From assembly GCF_963677575.1 (NCBI RefSeq), contig NZ_OY782038.1, positions 2,421,501-2,485,500 on the forward strand: 64,000 bases of DNA, written 5' to 3'. The notes beneath the pieces are model-generated. The model saw nothing but the letters and a program-made list of their open reading frames with translations, searched no databases and was not told the origin of the DNA. Positions 1 to 8,596 of this stretch are shown here, piece by piece (within the stretch, counting starts at the first letter, position 1; each line of letters begins with the position of its first letter). This stretch comes from an uncultured Draconibacterium sp. (GTDB lineage Bacteria; Bacteroidota; Bacteroidia; Bacteroidales; Prolixibacteraceae). The translations under genes and the position numbers were made by a program.

Positions 1-223
1 AAAGATTTTTGAACCACATTAGGCACATAGAACACTTTAGAGTTTTGCCTATCGTTTTTTGTCTATTGCCTACTAATTCTGAAATCTTAAATCGTTAATC
101 ATTATTCGACATTCATCCTTCGACTCCCGATGCTCTGATCGGGACAAGTACGCTCAGGATGACTCTTTGACTACTGCCTTCTTTTTTCTTTTTACCTTTC
201 TACTTTTGCCTTTTGCCTTGTTG
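1..223. repeat. Gene-free region with two Bacteroidota-type intergenic repeats
   Basis: No gene is visible. Positions 4-60 hold a sequence (GAACCACATTAGGCACATAG core) that recurs in reverse orientation at 35653-35710. Positions 113-162 form a palindromic repeat: TCATCCT (113-119) pairs with AGGATGA (156-162) around an inner hairpin TCCCGAT-gctctg-ATCGGGA (125-144). Such palindromes lie between genes in many Bacteroidota genomes. No T-run typical of an intrinsic terminator for the adjacent coxB is seen. Confidence 0.6.
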
Positions 224-1174
224 CTACTTCACCGTTTTCAGGTATTCAATAATATTGTCGATATCCTCATCCGAAAGTTGCCCTTCGTACGAAAGCATCA
301 AGCCTTTATTAAAGCCATCAACAATATCTGCGTTCGGATCGTAAATCGATCTCCTGATGTATTCTTCGTCAACCGTAACCTGTCGTTTTTCGCGCCCAGT
401 TTCCACCGTTTGTTCTTCACCCCAAATGCCTTTAAAACTTGGGCCAACCAGTCGTGTACCGTCTAATGTATGGCAGGCAAAACAGCCAATATTTTGCATT
501 ATGCGTTTACCCGTTGCAGCCGGAGAATCAATCTCGGCTGCCGAGGCTGCAACATTTGTTGTATCGGCTATCCACGTTTGAAAAGCAGAATCCTCCATCA
601 CCTCCACATAAGTGTACATGTACGAGTGCTGCAACCCGCAATATTCGGCACAAAACAGTTCGTAAGTTCCCACTTTTTGCGGCTCAAACCACATGAAATT
701 ATCCTTCATTCCGGGCACCATATCCTGCTTTACACGAAATGCCGGAATGTATAGACTGTGCAACACATCCATGGCTACCAGGTTTAATTTAATCGCCTGG
801 TCTTTTGGCAGGAAAAGCGTGTCGGTACGAAGCCCATTTTCGTATTCGAAACTAAAGTTCCACATACGTCCGTAAGCAGTAATTTCCATGGCATCTTTTG
901 GTGCGCGTTGCATGGGTTTCCAGCCTGCCCAACCGTAGTAAAACATCAGCATGGTAATAAGAAAAGGAATAACTGTCCAAATGATCTCCAGTTTGGTACT
1001 TCCTTCAATCTGGGTTGCTTTCGGATTCTTTTTCTTATTGTACTTAAAAATGAAGACAAGCATTACCACCGTTAGCCCGATAAGGAACAAAAACGATATG
1101 CCCATTATGACAAGAAATGCAGTGTCGACACCCTGAACAAAATTTGAGGCTTTGGTTATTTCTGAGCTATACAT
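224..1174 (-). CDS. coxB: Cytochrome c oxidase subunit II with fused cytochrome c domain (caa3 type)
   Basis: Subunit II of an aa3/caa3 haem-copper oxidase, which accepts electrons at a CuA centre outside the cytoplasmic membrane and passes them to subunit I. Two membrane helices lie at about residues 18-44 and 64-84. The CuA ligands are visible as H139, C175, E177, C179, H183 and M186 (FCAEYCGLQHSYM). A single CXXCH (CFACH, residues 231-235) with a class I cytochrome c tail marks the caa3 form, so the enzyme can take electrons from a quinol-oxidising complex through its own haem. It is the last gene of the operon and starts 2 bp after coxD ends. Function is secure; the electron donor is not identified here. 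Confidence 0.96.
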   Translation of the reverse strand: MYSSEITKASNFVQGVDTAFLVIMGISFLFLIGLTVVMLVFIFKYNKKKNPKATQIEGSTKLEIIWTVIPFLITMLMFYYGWAGWKPMQRAPKDAMEITAYGRMWNFSFEYENGLRTDTLFLPKDQAIKLNLVAMDVLHSLYIPAFRVKQDMVPGMKDNFMWFEPQKVGTYELFCAEYCGLQHSYMYTYVEVMEDSAFQTWIADTTNVAASAAEIDSPAATGKRIMQNIGCFACHTLDGTRLVGPSFKGIWGEEQTVETGREKRQVTVDEEYIRRSIYDPNADIVDGFNKGLMLSYEGQLSDEDIDNIIEYLKTVK

Positions 1175-1176
1175 AG

Positions 1177-1467
1177 TTATACTCTATAGAGGTAATCTAA
1201 AAAGGTTATCACAATTACAACCACAAAAATGGCAAACACAAAGGCCACCATAAGTTTTATGTATGGTTTGTCGTATTTAAGGTGCATAAAATAAGTGAGC
1301 ACCAAAATCGATTTCAATACCGCAAATATTAATGCTGCGGCAACGGTAAATTCGCCCAGTTCTATTGATGTTATCCCAATCGAGGCAAATGTTAATACCA
1401 GCAGCGCCACCAAAACGATGGCGTATAATCGGTACGGAACGATATGATGATGTTTATCTTCAGACAT
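1177..1467 (-). CDS. coxD: Cytochrome c oxidase subunit IV family protein
   Basis: A 96-residue protein with three hydrophobic helices and the motif TYFMHLKYDKPY typical of the prokaryotic subunit IV (CtaF/CoxD) family. It is an accessory subunit of haem-copper oxidases, thought to help assembly or stability of the CuB centre. It sits between coxC and coxB on the same strand with spacings of 10 and 2 bp, which fixes its membership in the caa3 oxidase operon. Length is normal for the family. The symbol follows the family; ctaF would be equally valid. Confidence 0.88.
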   Translation of the reverse strand: MSEDKHHHIVPYRLYAIVLVALLVLTFASIGITSIELGEFTVAAALIFAVLKSILVLTYFMHLKYDKPYIKLMVAFVFAIFVVVIVITFLDYLYRV

Positions 1468-1477
1468 AGTTTTAGTT

Positions 1478-2116
1478 TTAATGGATAAGATAAAATAGTG
1501 GGAACAGGAATATCCAGATCAGGTCGACAAGGTGCCAATATAATCCGCAGTTATCGAGTAACGACGGGCGTTTGGCATTTACTTTCCCATTGGCAACACC
1601 ACGTATTGCAAATCCCATGATTACCAGCCCCACAATAATGTGCAGTGCGTGTAAACCGGTCATTACAAAGTACAACCCGAAGAAGAGGATTTCGCCCTGA
1701 CTCATTTCATTTAGCATCTGTTCCGATCCCGGCCAAATTCCGTGCGAGAATTTTACGCCCCACTCAAAATACTTATTCACTAAAAAGCCAATACCAATAA
1801 TGAAAGTTATTACAACCAGTGCAATAGCCACTTTTTTATGGCCTTTTTGCAAAGCAGTTGTCGACATGGCAATCGTCATACTACTCACCAAAAGAATAAC
1901 CGTGTTAAACGCGCCAATAAAAGTATTCAGTTCTTCGGCCGCCAGGTGAAAAGCGTCGGGATTCATATAACGATAAACCGAGTATACAATGAAGAGGCCG
2001 CCAAACAACAGTAGTTCTGTAAAAATAAACAGCCACATTCCGATTTTCGACGATTCAGGATCGTACATGTCAGGGTGCTCTACATGTGCATGTTGATGTT
2101 CAGCCATATTATTCAT
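1478..2116 (-). CDS. coxC: Cytochrome c oxidase subunit III
   Basis: A 212-residue haem-copper oxidase subunit III with about five to seven hydrophobic helices, a His-rich N-terminus (AEHQHAHVEHPD) and the family segment GLHALHIIVGL. It binds lipid and stabilises subunit I during proton pumping. Its start overlaps the end of coxA by 8 bp, indicating translational coupling. A start three codons downstream (MAEHQ) is equally possible. The neighbours on both sides are oxidase subunits, so assignment is firm. Confidence 0.94.
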   Translation of the reverse strand: MNNMAEHQHAHVEHPDMYDPESSKIGMWLFIFTELLLFGGLFIVYSVYRYMNPDAFHLAAEELNTFIGAFNTVILLVSSMTIAMSTTALQKGHKKVAIALVVITFIIGIGFLVNKYFEWGVKFSHGIWPGSEQMLNEMSQGEILFFGLYFVMTGLHALHIIVGLVIMGFAIRGVANGKVNAKRPSLLDNCGLYWHLVDLIWIFLFPLFYLIH

Positions 2117-3722
2117 AGTTATAAGGTCCGTCTTTTTCTCCGATTACCGGTTCTTTCTCGAAGTTCAATACAGGTGGCGGCGATGGCACTGTCCATTCCA
2201 GTGTTTTACTGTGCCACGGATTTACCTCTGCCGGCTCACCTTTACGCACAGAACGAACCAGGTTTACAACAATGATGATAAAACCGGTTACCAATACCCA
2301 CGAGCCAATGGTGCTCAGGATATTCCCTCCATGGAATTCTTCCAGATAGTCATAATAACGACGTGGCATCCCCATCATTCCGAGATAGAACATTGGCGAA
2401 TACAAGGCCAGAAATCCAATGGTGAAAACCAGCCAGCCAATATTGGCCCAGGCCTTATCATACATTCTTCCAAATATTTTTGGGAACCAGTAGTGCATTG
2501 CCGCAAAAAAGGCAAAGCCGGTACCGCCAAAAACAATGTAATGGAAGTGGGCTACAACAAAGGCAGTATCGTGCACATAAATATCGGTAGCCAGCGAGCC
2601 CAAAACAAGGCCGCTTAAACCACCTACCATAAACACAAAAATAAACGACACTGCCCAGTAAAAGGGCGTTTGGATATTGATCGACCCCTTATACATCGTC
2701 GATATCCAGTTAAATACTTTTATTGCACTTGGTATGGCAACAATAAATGTGAGGAGTGAAAAATAATATTGTGCAGTTCCGCTCATTCCGGCAGTAAACA
2801 TGTGGTGCCCCCAGACAAGGTAGCCCACAAATGCAATAGCCAGCGTGGAAGCGATAATTGCTTTATAGCCAAAAATATGTTTTTGCGAAAATGTTGGAAT
2901 AATCTCCGAAATGGCTCCCATTGCCGGCAATATCATAATATAAACTGCCGGGTGTGAATAAATCCAGAACAGGTGCTGATACAAAACAGGATCTCCTCCC
3001 AAAGCAGGATCAAAAACGCCTACTCCAAATACCCTTTCAAGAGCGACTAAAACCAACGTAATACCAACAACCGGTGTTGCCAGTAATTGAATCCAAGCTG
3101 TTCCGTATAGAGTCCAAACAAATAATGGAAGTTTTGACCATTTCATTCCGGGGCAACGTAAACGATGAATGGTCACCAAAAAGTTCAACCCGGTTAAAAT
3201 AGATGAAAATCCCAAAACAAATGCCCCGAATACGGCGGGCAACAGGTTGGTTCCGGTTTTAAAACTGTAAGGTGCGTAAAATGTCCAGCCGGTATCGGGA
3301 GTTCCCGATCCGAATAGCAGCGCGCAAAGTACCAAAACCACGCCGGTTACATAAAGCCACCACGAGAGCAGATTCAGTTTTGGGAAAGCCACATCTTTTG
3401 CCCCAATCATTATGGGCAGCATCAGGTTTCCGAAAACCGCGGGTAAACCGGGTACAACCACCATAAAAATCATTATAACACCATGAACTGTAAACGTAGC
3501 GTTGTAAGTTTGCGCATCCATAATTGTTTTACCGGGCGCCAACAATTCAAATTTCATGGCAAGTCCCAACAAAACACCTGTTGCAAACATGGTAGCTATC
3601 GAATACAAATAAAGAAGACCAATACGTTTATGGTCAGTGGAAAAGATCCATCCAAGCAAACCTTTGTATTTTCCCTGATAGGTTAAGTAGTTTGCTCCAT
3701 TAACAGCATCTGTTGTATGCAT
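2109..3722 (-). CDS. coxA: Cytochrome c oxidase subunit I (aa3 type)
   Basis: Catalytic subunit carrying haem a and the haem a3-CuB oxygen-reducing site. About twelve membrane helices are seen in 537 residues. Diagnostic motifs are FTVHGVIMIF (low-spin haem ligand), HPAVYIMILP (CuB His and the His-Tyr cross-link pair), WGHHMFTAGM (the two adjacent CuB His) and VVAHFHYIVFGG (haem ligands). These place it in the A-type haem-copper family. It is preceded by SCO1 (10 bp) and overlaps coxC by 8 bp. Length is normal. Confidence 0.97.
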   Translation of the reverse strand: MHTTDAVNGANYLTYQGKYKGLLGWIFSTDHKRIGLLYLYSIATMFATGVLLGLAMKFELLAPGKTIMDAQTYNATFTVHGVIMIFMVVVPGLPAVFGNLMLPIMIGAKDVAFPKLNLLSWWLYVTGVVLVLCALLFGSGTPDTGWTFYAPYSFKTGTNLLPAVFGAFVLGFSSILTGLNFLVTIHRLRCPGMKWSKLPLFVWTLYGTAWIQLLATPVVGITLVLVALERVFGVGVFDPALGGDPVLYQHLFWIYSHPAVYIMILPAMGAISEIIPTFSQKHIFGYKAIIASTLAIAFVGYLVWGHHMFTAGMSGTAQYYFSLLTFIVAIPSAIKVFNWISTMYKGSINIQTPFYWAVSFIFVFMVGGLSGLVLGSLATDIYVHDTAFVVAHFHYIVFGGTGFAFFAAMHYWFPKIFGRMYDKAWANIGWLVFTIGFLALYSPMFYLGMMGMPRRYYDYLEEFHGGNILSTIGSWVLVTGFIIIVVNLVRSVRKGEPAEVNPWHSKTLEWTVPSPPPVLNFEKEPVIGEKDGPYNYE

Positions 3723-3732
3723 AAAGTTTAGT

Positions 3733-4548
3733 TTAATTTACTTTTTTCTTTGGTTTCAATACCAGGAATAGCAATAAAACCAGTCCAAAAAATATAATTA
3801 TGATTCCGCTAATTTTAGTTACGTTTAATACATATGTTTGTCCTTGCGGATCGTATGAAAAACAAAATCGCAATACTTTATTCATGGTTGGTCCCGACTG
3901 GCCTTTCGAGGCTTCAACAATGGCCATTTTCCATTCAAACGGCAAAAAGTACAGACCATTTAAATAACGGGTAATTTTTTCGTCAGGACTAACAACTATT
4001 AACGAAGCGGCGTGCGTAAAATCGTTACCGGCTTTCTTGTATTTAAAACCGGTTGCACGGGTAACATTAACAATACTCGCACTATCTGAAACAAAAAACA
4101 TCCACCCCGTTTTTGCTTCTTCCACTTTAGCAGGATTATTCATCAGGTTCAGGTAGTTTTTCTTTTTCCTGATTCCCAAATCAATCGTCTCGCCGGGGTC
4201 AAAACTAATGGTAAGCACCTGGTAATCCTCTCCAACAACAAGATCCGATTTATCCATCACCCCGGCTACAGCTTCCATTAGTGGGCTGCAAATTCCCGGA
4301 CAGCGGTAATACACAAAATTCAGAACTGTTGGTTTATCGATGAGGTCGGCCAGCCAAACTTGCTCGCCTGCTTCGTTTATCAACGAAATACTATCGGGTA
4401 AATAATCATCGAGATGTTCCACAACCCCGATTTCAACATCATCGTCGGTAGCGGCAGGATTTATTACACTTTGAGCATTTGAAACGTTGGCAAGTAACAA
4501 AAAGATACCTGCAAGAAGCATTGTAATATAATTTACAGTCTTTTTCAT
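3733..4548 (-). CDS. SCO1/SenC family copper chaperone
   Basis: A 271-residue thioredoxin-fold protein that delivers copper to the CuA site of subunit II. It has a signal peptide ending near NVSNAQS (about residues 1-26), the copper-binding CPGIC motif (C83 and C87) and the distant conserved His in DFTHAAS (about residue 175). Unusually, a C-terminal membrane helix (about residues 246-266) followed by KPKKKVN anchors it from the C-terminus, a form seen in Bacteroidota and some other phyla. It is the first gene of the caa3 operon, 10 bp before coxA, and faces a 667-bp divergent control region. Confidence 0.92.
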   Translation of the reverse strand: MKKTVNYITMLLAGIFLLLANVSNAQSVINPAATDDDVEIGVVEHLDDYLPDSISLINEAGEQVWLADLIDKPTVLNFVYYRCPGICSPLMEAVAGVMDKSDLVVGEDYQVLTISFDPGETIDLGIRKKKNYLNLMNNPAKVEEAKTGWMFFVSDSASIVNVTRATGFKYKKAGNDFTHAASLIVVSPDEKITRYLNGLYFLPFEWKMAIVEASKGQSGPTMNKVLRFCFSYDPQGQTYVLNVTKISGIIIIFFGLVLLLFLVLKPKKKVN

Positions 4549-5215
4549 AGAAGCCAGATCAATACGGCAAGGTTTATTTAGTTTTTAAATCAGTAGTACG
4601 TTATTATCGTTTTTAAGTTTTACAAACTCCTGTTTCTAACGAAACACAATAATATCTTTTTACCTTTTTCATATCTTAAAACCACAAAAGACTGATAATG
4701 TTTATGTAAAGAATCAGTTTCTTCTGTTTTTTTATCAATCAACTTCTATCGGGCAATTTTTTGTTAGAAAAATAAGATTTAAAGACTTGAATTTTCAGGG
4801 AATCCTGTAATTTTATGCCTCTCGACAAACCTAGAAGGCCAATTTAAAATGTATTTTACAGCATATTTTTATGTGACTTTTATCACATTCGCCCAGTATT
4901 CCGTCCATCAAAAAAAATCTTTATAAACAACACGAAAATGCAATTGTTCACCTGAAAGAAATATTTTTTTCTGCCCTAAAACCTATCTCTTCAGATATCA
5001 AGTTATTATATTAAAAATAAAATTTTACAAATACAGAAAAACACTGTAACTTACTCACTTATAACATTTAAAGTTAATTTTGTCTTTTATTATTCAGATG
5101 GCCTGATTAGTTTGCTGCTTTGCGCTTATTTTATAAATTCGTGAAGTTGAGAAACTAAATTTAGCTGAATTGAACATAGTTTTCAGTGCCGTAGTTGTAA
5201 AAAAAATGTCTGTTT
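4549..5215. promoter_or_regulatory. Divergent control region between caa3 and cbb3 operons
   Basis: A 667-bp AT-rich gene-free stretch between the start of the SCO1-cox operon (minus) and the Fe-S/cbb3 operon (plus), so promoters for both oxidase operons should lie here. The one clear signal is the CRP-type palindrome at 4872-4887. A near match to the -7 box, TAGTTTTC, lies at about 5177-5184 before the Fe-S gene, without a good -33 partner. No reading frame longer than a few codons looks real. Confidence 0.5.
4872..4887. promoter_or_regulatory. CRP/FNR-family operator-like palindrome
   Basis: The sequence TGTGA-CTTTTA-TCACA is a perfect inverted repeat with six-base spacing, identical in its half-sites to the CRP consensus. 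It lies about 325-340 bp from either flanking start codon, in the region shared by the caa3 and cbb3 operons. A Crp/Fnr regulator is encoded at 62669-63358, but that this protein binds here is only inference. Confidence 0.45.
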
Positions 5216-6133
5216 ATGGAAAATAAATCACGCAGAAGTTTCGTGAAAAAGTTGGGTGTGTCAGTTGGTGCAGCCGGACTAGTTGGAGGCTCCAGTCTGT
5301 TAAGTTCATGTAACCAGGTGGAGACCGCTTCGGGAGATACAATTAAACTGCTAACCTCTAGCGGAGAGCTTGTTGAAGTAAGCAAGGCACAGCTTAAACC
5401 TGCTGATATGCCGAACCTTACGGAGCAACAAAAACGAGGAAGAGAAGGTTTACCGGGCCGTAAATTTGTAATGGTTATCGATTTATCGAAATGCCGAAAT
5501 GCCCGCGAGTGTATGAAAGGTTGTCAGAAACACCACCAGTTGCGTCCGGAACAACACCATATTAATGTATTGCAAATGCAGGATGCTGAAGACACAGCTC
5601 CGTATTACATGCCAAAACCGTGTCAGCATTGCGACAACCCGCCGTGTACAAAAGTATGCCCGGTTAACGCAACATTCAAACGCGAAGACGGCATTGTTCT
5701 TATTGATAATGAGCGCTGTATCGGTTGCCGCTTCTGTATTGCTGCCTGTCCGTATTCGGCAAGGGTTTTCAATTGGTTTGAGCCCCGAGATGCCGAAAAA
5801 TACGAAGGTGTTACCTATAATATAGAGGCCAACGTTCCGCAGAAAAAAGGTACCATTTCAAAATGTCTGTTCAGTGCCGACCGTTTGCGTGATGGGAAAC
5901 TACCAACATGTGTTTCGTCGTGCCCGAACGGAGTTTATTGGTTTGGCGACCAAAACGAAGATGCGGTTACCAACGGAACGACCCACGAAACGGTAAGTTT
6001 TAGCAAGTTGGTTAAAGACAATGCAGCTTATACTTTAATGCCAGAGTTGGGTACCAAACCGCGTGTTTATTACTTGCCACCAAAAGATAGGGCTTTCCCG
6101 TTTCAGGGCGAAATTGAAGAACATCACTCATAA
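5216..6133 (+). CDS. Tat-exported four-motif Fe-S protein (NrfC/DmsB/HybA-like)
   Basis: A 305-residue ferredoxin-like electron-transfer subunit. The N-terminus has a twin-arginine signal (SRRSFVKK), a hydrophobic stretch and a possible lipobox (SLLSSC), so it probably sits on the outer face of the membrane. Four Cys motifs are visible, but two are incomplete. Motif I reads C-x5-C-x3-C with Ala at the second position, and motif IV has Ser where the second Cys is expected (CLFS...TCVSSCP). Motifs II (CQHCDNPPC...C) and III (CIGCRFCIAAC) are complete. It is followed 19 bp later by an NrfD-type membrane protein, the normal partner of such subunits. No molybdopterin subunit is adjacent. Confidence 0.88.
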   Translation: MENKSRRSFVKKLGVSVGAAGLVGGSSLLSSCNQVETASGDTIKLLTSSGELVEVSKAQLKPADMPNLTEQQKRGREGLPGRKFVMVIDLSKCRNARECMKGCQKHHQLRPEQHHINVLQMQDAEDTAPYYMPKPCQHCDNPPCTKVCPVNATFKREDGIVLIDNERCIGCRFCIAACPYSARVFNWFEPRDAEKYEGVTYNIEANVPQKKGTISKCLFSADRLRDGKLPTCVSSCPNGVYWFGDQNEDAVTNGTTHETVSFSKLVKDNAAYTLMPELGTKPRVYYLPPKDRAFPFQGEIEEHHS

Positions 6134-6152
6134 ACCGACTAATCTTTAAACG

Positions 6153-7511
6153 ATGGAAAAAACAAAATCGCCGGAAGAATCCCGGAAATTATTGGATAAG
6201 ATAACCTTCGACCTCACCCGCTCGATTGTAAAACGTGACGAGCTCACGCACTTTTGGTATTTCATACTAATTATGTTTGCCGGTGTTGGACTGTGGGGCT
6301 GGGGAATACAAATTCGCGACGGACTGGGTGTTACAGGTATGCGCGACTATGTTTCGTGGGGAATGTACATTGCCAACTTTGTATTTTTTGTGGCAATCAG
6401 TTTGATTGGTTTTTTAATCAGCTCTTCTCTGCACTTGTTAAAAATAAAGTGGTCGCATCCCATTTCGCGCGTGGCCGAACAGGTGGCAATTGCAGGAGTT
6501 GCTTTAGCAGGTATTATAATTGTAAACGATATGGGGCGCCCCGACCGTTTTCTCAACGTATTTTTACACGGTCGTTTTGCCTCACCAATCATCTGGGATG
6601 TAACAGTAGTTACTACCTACCTTACTATTTCGGTATTGCTATATTACCTTCCACTTATTCCCGATCTGGCGTTAATACGCGACCGGGGTGGCGACGATAT
6701 TCCCGCCTGGAAAATGAAAATTTATAAAATTCTGGCACTTGGTTGGAACGGAAATGCCGAGCAATACAAGTTGGTTTACCATGCTATGCGTATTCTTATG
6801 ATTCTGATCATTCCGGTAGGATTATCAATTCACACCGTAACATCGTGGTTGTTTGCAGCCACCTTGCGTTCGGGTTGGGATACCACCATTTTCGGACCTT
6901 ACTTTGTTGCAGGTGCATTTGTAGCCGGAGCAGCAGCCGTAGTAATATTAATGTTTGCTTACCGCGTTCGTTACCGTTTAGGCGAATATTTCGAAGACCT
7001 GCATTTCGATTACATGGGGAAACTGCTGGTTTTTGTTTGTTTGGTTTACCTGTATTTCAACATCAACGAATTTTGGGTACCTGCCTATAAAATGAAAACT
7101 GCCGAAGGAATTCACCTTCGCAACCTTTTTGTAGGAAGTTTTGCCCCCATGTTCTGGTGGACACAAATGACAGGTTTGATTTTACCGATATTACTGATGC
7201 TTTTCAGATTTTTCAGGAAACCGTTACCATTAACTATTATATCAGTTTTCGTACTAATAGCATCGTGGTTAAAACGCTACATTATTGTAATTCCAACAAT
7301 GGAGCACCCGTTTTTACCGGTACAAAATGTTCCTGATTATTTCAAACATTACTCACCAACAAGTATCGAGATAATGATTACCATTTTCTCGTTTGCAGCC
7401 GCACTACTTATTATTACGGTTTTGGCTAAAATGTTCCCGGTAATTACCATTTGGGAATATGCTGAAGAAAAAGGTGTAGAAAAAGAAATCCTCTCTGAAC
7501 CAAAAAAATAG
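6153..7511 (+). CDS. NrfD/PsrC-family membrane quinol-interacting subunit
   Basis: A 452-residue polytopic protein of the NrfD/PsrC (polysulfide reductase NrfD) family with about ten hydrophobic helices after a 40-residue hydrophilic N-terminus. Family members contain a quinone site and exchange electrons with an attached Fe-S subunit. The segment IIVNDMGRPDRFLNVFLHGRF matches the conserved GRPDR-type loop of ActC/PsrC relatives. It lies between the Fe-S protein and a cytochrome c with gaps of 19 and 6 bp, suggesting one quinol-oxidising complex feeding the downstream cbb3 oxidase. That role is inference from gene order. Confidence 0.9.
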   Translation: MEKTKSPEESRKLLDKITFDLTRSIVKRDELTHFWYFILIMFAGVGLWGWGIQIRDGLGVTGMRDYVSWGMYIANFVFFVAISLIGFLISSSLHLLKIKWSHPISRVAEQVAIAGVALAGIIIVNDMGRPDRFLNVFLHGRFASPIIWDVTVVTTYLTISVLLYYLPLIPDLALIRDRGGDDIPAWKMKIYKILALGWNGNAEQYKLVYHAMRILMILIIPVGLSIHTVTSWLFAATLRSGWDTTIFGPYFVAGAFVAGAAAVVILMFAYRVRYRLGEYFEDLHFDYMGKLLVFVCLVYLYFNINEFWVPAYKMKTAEGIHLRNLFVGSFAPMFWWTQMTGLILPILLMLFRFFRKPLPLTIISVFVLIASWLKRYIIVIPTMEHPFLPVQNVPDYFKHYSPTSIEIMITIFSFAAALLIITVLAKMFPVITIWEYAEEKGVEKEILSEPKK

Positions 7512-7517
7512 AAGAAC

Positions 7518-8393
7518 ATGAAGATCAAATTATTATTTGTAGCATTATTTTTTCTTGCACAGCAGGGAATGGCTCAGGAGTGGTTGGTTCCTGAAAATCA
7601 GAAGAGTGTTCAGAATCCATCAGAATATAATCTCGACAACGTTAAAAAAGGAAAAGAAATATACTTGCGCGACTGTAAATCGTGTCACGGAGATCCGGGT
7701 AAAAACAACGGATTGCCATTAGTGCCTCCCCCACCCGATTTTACCAGCGACGTAATGCAAGCCAACACCGATGGCGAATTATTTTATAAAATTACGCACG
7801 GACGTGGCGGTATGCCTCAGTTTGAAACTACCATTTCGGAAGACGACCGATGGCGCTTGGTGAACTACATCCGCAACTTTAATCCGGAGAATGAGCCGAT
7901 ATTGGTAGAAGAACCACCAAAAAAGGCTAAAATTTTGGCTTCGGTAAATGAAGAAGCACGCCAGGTAGAAGTATTTGCCGAGTACCAGGATAAAGACAGT
8001 AATTATGTGGTACTGGCTGAAACGCCAATTTCAATTGGTGCTAAAAAAGCTTTCGGAACGCTACCAATCGGACAAGTACTTACCAACGATGAAGGACGCG
8101 CGGAATATCACATTCCTGAAAGCCTGATTGGCGACGAACAGGGAATGGTAACGCTGGTTATTAACCTTGGCGAAGGGTTTATTACCGACGATGTAGTTCT
8201 TGACGCCGCAAAAGTAGGCCAGCCAAAACCAACGCCAAAACTAATACAAAAAGAAGTGCTTTGGTCGACTAACGAAAATATACAAATCTGGCTGTTGCTT
8301 TCTTACCTGGCAGCTGTTTTGGGTGCATGGGGAACAATTGGCTATGTTGTATTTCAGATTTTTAAAATTAGCAGAGCCGGCAAAAAACAATAG
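7518..8393 (+). CDS. Membrane-anchored monohaem cytochrome c
   Basis: A 291-residue protein with a signal peptide (about residues 1-19), one haem-binding CKSCH (about residues 54-58), a likely axial Met in GGMPQF (about residue 96), a roughly 120-residue beta-rich middle domain and a C-terminal membrane helix (about residues 257-281). It probably carries electrons between the Fe-S/NrfD pair and the oxidase. It starts 6 bp after the NrfD gene, and its stop codon directly abuts the ccoS start. The middle domain is not one I recognise. Confidence 0.85.
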   Translation: MKIKLLFVALFFLAQQGMAQEWLVPENQKSVQNPSEYNLDNVKKGKEIYLRDCKSCHGDPGKNNGLPLVPPPPDFTSDVMQANTDGELFYKITHGRGGMPQFETTISEDDRWRLVNYIRNFNPENEPILVEEPPKKAKILASVNEEARQVEVFAEYQDKDSNYVVLAETPISIGAKKAFGTLPIGQVLTNDEGRAEYHIPESLIGDEQGMVTLVINLGEGFITDDVVLDAAKVGQPKPTPKLIQKEVLWSTNENIQIWLLLSYLAAVLGAWGTIGYVVFQIFKISRAGKKQ

Positions 8394-8585
8394 ATGAACA
8401 TTTTTTATCTGCTTATAGGAGTAAGTTTACTGGTAGCACTCATTTTTTTGGGCGCATTTATCTGGTCGGTTCGATCGGGCCAGTACGACGACAACGAAAC
8501 TCCATCGATGCGGATGCTGTTTGACGACGACGATGTGGAATCGGAATCTGAAACCAATGAAGGAAAAAAGAATAATAAAAAATAA
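8394..8585 (+). CDS. ccoS: cbb3 oxidase assembly protein CcoS
   Basis: A 63-residue single-span protein with an N-terminal membrane helix (about residues 4-25) followed by WSVRSGQYDD and an acidic tail. The helix plus the W-x5-GQYDD signature is typical of CcoS, needed for cofactor insertion into cbb3 oxidase. It begins immediately after the cytochrome c stop codon and 11 bp before ccoNO. In many bacteria ccoS follows ccoI, so its place before ccoN is an arrangement difference only. Confidence 0.9.
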   Translation: MNIFYLLIGVSLLVALIFLGAFIWSVRSGQYDDNETPSMRMLFDDDDVESESETNEGKKNNKK

Positions 8586-8596
8586 TTATCCAACTC

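Noticed and set aside
2211..2618. 135-codon plus-strand frame opposite coxA
   Set aside because: Lies wholly inside the coxA gene on the other strand and has no protein-like features; it is a shadow frame.
6254..6727. 157-codon frame overlapping the NrfD gene
   Set aside because: Same strand, different frame, inside a clear membrane-protein gene; composition is Cys- and Tyr-rich nonsense.
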